In this document: positions 44,252 to 48,453 of the stretch, in pieces
Numbering within the stretch: the first letter of the stretch is position 1
Layout: each line of letters opens with the position of its first letter
Assembly: GCA_022563015.1 (NCBI GenBank)
Contig: JADFOF010000002.1
Span: forward strand, 1 to 48,453
Direction: 5' to 3'
DNA from: Planctomycetota bacterium
GTDB taxonomy: Bacteria; Planctomycetota; Phycisphaerae; Phycisphaerales; UBA1924
Length of the DNA stretch: 48,453 nucleotides
Notes under the pieces: model-generated
Seen by the model: the letters and a program-made list of their open reading frames with translations, nothing else
What the model was told of the DNA's origin: nothing
Database searches by the model: none
Program-made: the position numbers and the translations under genes

Positions 44252-44899
44252 ATGCAGCTGTATATCGACACCGCGAATCTTGACGAGATCAAGGAGGCGC
44301 ACGACCTGGGCGTGCTCGACGGCGTGACCACGAACCCGACGCTCATCGCCAGGGAGGGCGTCGACTACGGCAAGCGGCTGGCCGAGATATGCGAGGTCGT
44401 CAAGGGCCCGGTCTCCGCCGAAGTCATCGCCCTCGACGCGGCGGGCATGATCGAAGAGGGCGTGCAGCGTGCCGAGATCGCCGAGAACATTGTCGTCAAG
44501 CTGCCCTGCACCGTCGACGGGCTCAAGGCGTGCAAGTCGCTCACGGACCGTGACATTCGTACCAACCTGACGCTTTGTTTTCAGCCGCTCCAGGCGCTCA
44601 TGGTCGCCAAGGCCGGGGCCTTTCTCGTCAGCCCGTTCATCGGGCGCATCGACGATATCGGCGAGGACGGGATGGACCTCATACACCGGATCCGCGCCAT
44701 CTACGACAACTACGGGTTCGAAACCAAGATCCTCGCGGCCTCGATCCGTCACCCGAAGCACATGCTGGACTGCGCGCTCGCGGGCGCCGACGTGGCGACG
44801 GTGCCGTTCAAGGTCATCGCCCAGTTCATGCAGCACCCGCTGACGGACAAGGGGCTGGACGCGTTCCTGGCGGATTATCAGAAGACGTTCGGCCGGTGA
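44252..44899 (+). CDS. Transaldolase / fructose-6-phosphate aldolase family (TalC/Fsa)
   Basis: The 215-residue product is a short (subfamily 3A/3B) transaldolase. It has MQLYIDTANLDEIKEA, GVTTNPTLI, the Schiff-base Lys83 in NIVVKLPCT, and SPFIGRIDDIGEDG near the phosphate site. The C-terminal region has KILAASIRHPKH and DVATVPFKVI. It acts in the non-oxidative pentose phosphate pathway or as fructose-6-phosphate aldolase; the two cannot be separated by eye. A GGGAG lies 10 bases before the ATG. Confidence 0.95.
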   Translation: MQLYIDTANLDEIKEAHDLGVLDGVTTNPTLIAREGVDYGKRLAEICEVVKGPVSAEVIALDAAGMIEEGVQRAEIAENIVVKLPCTVDGLKACKSLTDRDIRTNLTLCFQPLQALMVAKAGAFLVSPFIGRIDDIGEDGMDLIHRIRAIYDNYGFETKILAASIRHPKHMLDCALAGADVATVPFKVIAQFMQHPLTDKGLDAFLADYQKTFGR

Positions 44900-45257
44900 A
44901 CAGGCGTCGCGTCTCTGAATGACGAATATCCGTCGCGAACAAGCCCGCGCGTGCCGCCGTACTTGGAGTGCCGCGGCGAGCCGTGATCCTCGGTTATCAG
45001 ACAGTTCCGGGGCACGTGCGCGTCGCTCCGATGGGACAAAGAGGCCTGGTGTGCCCGGTATCGTTGCCGAGGCGTCGAACATGTGGCAAAATACTGGCAC
45101 CGGGGTCGACAGGTGCCTAAAGCCTGCGACAATAAAGGGTTCGAGGCGATAGGCCGTCGGCACGCGTGGTGTAGACTCGGGACCATCGCTCGGGGAATCC
45201 CCGAGCCGGGGCACAGGGTCGGGCGATCGATGCATCGAAGATGCGGAGGTGTGTGAG
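44900..45257 (+). other. Leader/intergenic region upstream of the NusG-like gene
   Basis: No gene is credible in these 358 bases. The notable element is the hairpin at 45188-45206, about 50 bases before the start codon. No confident promoter could be picked: TAGACT at 45172 lacks a good -35, and TGGCAC near 45100 lacks the TTGC half of a sigma54 site. Confidence 0.5.
45188..45206 (+). promoter_or_regulatory. Stable hairpin in the leader of the NusG-like gene
   Basis: GCTCGGGG-AAT-CCCCGAGC forms a perfect 8-bp stem with a three-base loop. It is not followed by a U-run. Position in the 5' leader of an antiterminator gene makes it a candidate pause or recruitment site; this is inference. Confidence 0.45.
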
Positions 45258-45845
45258 ATGATCGCGGAGGTCGGTGTCATCGAGACGCTCGGGCACGAGT
45301 CGAGCCGACCGATCGTGACTGATCCCTTCGCGGATTCGGACACCGAGGTGGGCGGATTGCGAGCCGAGTGGTTCGTCCTTCACACGCGCAGCCGACAGGA
45401 GAAGGTCGTCGCCGAGCATCTCGAGCGGATGGCGATCCGGCACTTCCTGCCCATGGTGAAGGTGGAGCGTCGTTACGCCCATCGTCGTCGGATCGTGCTC
45501 AAGCCCATCTTTCCGTCGTATGTGTTCATGCGCGGGACATGGGATGACCGGGCTCGAGCGCTCTCGACCAATCGCATAGCGAAGGTGATCGAGGCGCCCG
45601 ATCAGACGCGGCTGATTCATGAACTAAGACAGATCCACGCGGCGCTCGCCGCGGGAGTGACCCTGGATCCGTACCCCTACCTGCGTGTCGGTCATCGGGT
45701 GCGGGTGAGATCGGGCCCCCTCATGGGGGTCGAAGGGCTGGTCGAGGAGCGACGTAAGCCCCACAGGTTGGTTCTGCAGGTGCAGACGCTGGGCCAGGCC
45801 ATGAGCCTGGAACTGGACGCGGACCTGCTCGAGCCGATGGACTGA
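45258..45845 (+). CDS. NusG/RfaH-like transcription antitermination protein
   Basis: The 195-residue product has an N-terminal extension of about 36 residues. An NGN domain follows (WFVLHTRSRQEKVVAEHLERM, then FLPMVKVERRYAHRRRIVLKPIFPSYVFMR), the part of NusG/RfaH that binds RNA polymerase. A KOW domain (about 146-165, GHRVRVRSGPLMGVEGLV) closes the protein. Specialised NusG paralogues of this kind usually precede long polysaccharide or secreted-protein operons and stop premature termination there. A perfect GGAGGT seven bases before ATG 45258 decides the start over the GTG at 45249. It lies upstream of a large secreted-protein gene. Confidence 0.9.
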   Translation: MIAEVGVIETLGHESSRPIVTDPFADSDTEVGGLRAEWFVLHTRSRQEKVVAEHLERMAIRHFLPMVKVERRYAHRRRIVLKPIFPSYVFMRGTWDDRARALSTNRIAKVIEAPDQTRLIHELRQIHAALAAGVTLDPYPYLRVGHRVRVRSGPLMGVEGLVEERRKPHRLVLQVQTLGQAMSLELDADLLEPMD

Positions 45846-45860
45846 TCGAGGGCGGAGCCC

Positions 45861-46103
45861 ATGCGCAGTCCGGTAATTGATCTGCACGCGGGAATGCGTG
45901 CACGAATTGTGCGCGCCAAGGGGCCGGAGGCCGCGCTCATCGCCCATGCCGATTCGCTCCGTCGGTGGGAAATCCCCAATTCGGACCGCCGAGCGGTCGC
46001 TGCGGCACACAGCGCGGCCGAAGGCGGACGCCCGGATCCCGTTGTGCAACCTGGGCCGAAAACGACGGTGGCGCGGGTGCTGGGGAGTGCGGATTCGGGG
46101 TAA
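45861..46103 (+). CDS. Hypothetical 80-residue protein
   Basis: The frame starts 15 bases after the NusG-like gene, with a GGAG three bases before the ATG. The product MRSPVIDLHAGMRARIVRAKGPEA... is Ala/Arg-rich, partly helical, without membrane segment or recognised motif. Codon third positions are mostly G or C, as in neighbouring genes, so it could be a small gene of the same transcript. Chance cannot be excluded. Confidence 0.4.
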   Translation: MRSPVIDLHAGMRARIVRAKGPEAALIAHADSLRRWEIPNSDRRAVAAAHSAAEGGRPDPVVQPGPKTTVARVLGSADSG

Positions 46104-46180
46104 TCAGGGCGAAAGCGGCGGCCTGGACAAGATGCGTAACCGATAATGGACTCTTGGAGAGGTAACGTAGGGAGTTCATC

Positions 46181-48453
<2,273 letters not shown>

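Noticed and set aside
45090-45130. Sigma54 promoter upstream of the NusG-like gene
   Set aside because: TGGCAC occurs, but there is no TTGC-like half at the required spacing.

Overview
The window is GC-rich, densely coding bacterial DNA that most resembles a planctomycete, probably of the Phycisphaerae line. The reasons are the prepilin leaders (RRA|FTLIEV), paralogous groEL genes in one locus, a giant secreted-protein gene, and a secreted right-handed beta-helix protein. The assignment is inferred from gene style, not from a marker gene.

Region 1 (1-22702) is a type II secretion (T2SS) locus. It holds the 3' part of gspF, then a promoter-bearing gap, then a tightly coupled operon gspG-gspH-gspI-gspJ-gspK-gspL-(gspM/gspC-like)-gspD-lipoprotein. 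Six of the junctions are ATGA stop/start overlaps. The exceptional member is gspD: one uninterrupted 13.8 kb frame encoding a 4,599-residue secretin. Ordinary GspD has about 650 residues and three to four periplasmic N domains. By my count this one has about 50 tandem N1-type modules, averaging 83 residues, between the N0 domain and a normal secretin pore. A five-module block inside it is clearly duplicated. If the modules stack as rings they would form a periplasmic tube on the order of 100 nm or more. This is the most unusual object in the window.

Region 2 (22837-27040) holds the E1 and E2 genes of the 2-oxoglutarate dehydrogenase complex. No E3 gene is visible.

Region 3 (27147-32288, minus strand) reads from right to left: an orphan nuoA, an EAL-domain c-di-GMP phosphodiesterase, a DUF2752 membrane protein, two lipoproteins, a GT-B-like glycosyltransferase and a low-molecular-weight tyrosine phosphatase. 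The last six form a compact likely operon.

Region 4 (32289-40902) is a chaperone cluster: groEL1 with a long Gly/Met tail, groES, groEL2 without such a tail, dnaJ, grpE and an FmdB-type zinc-ribbon gene. It has been invaded twice. Between groEL1 and groES lies a cassette of lower GC: a small unknown ORF, an MNT nucleotidyltransferase, a HEPN gene cut off after about 16 codons and joined to a displaced copy of the groEL 3' end, and a caspase/CHAT-like protease candidate. Between groES and groEL2 lies a frameshifted four-helix-bundle gene flanked by inverted arrays of a short tandem repeat. Upstream of groEL1 is a gene-free stretch with REP-like palindromes and a perfect 10-bp inverted repeat.

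Region 5 (41024-48453) holds acpS, a secreted HEAT-like protein (minus strand), an AMP-dependent acyl-CoA synthetase, a transaldolase of the Fsa/TalC type, a NusG/RfaH-like antiterminator with a leader hairpin, a small ORF, and the start of a large secreted protein. That last protein has a Gly/Ser/Thr-rich linker followed by an Ig-like and a beta-helix region. It runs off the right edge and is a plausible T2SS client. I saw no rRNA, tRNA, CRISPR array or complete insertion sequence.
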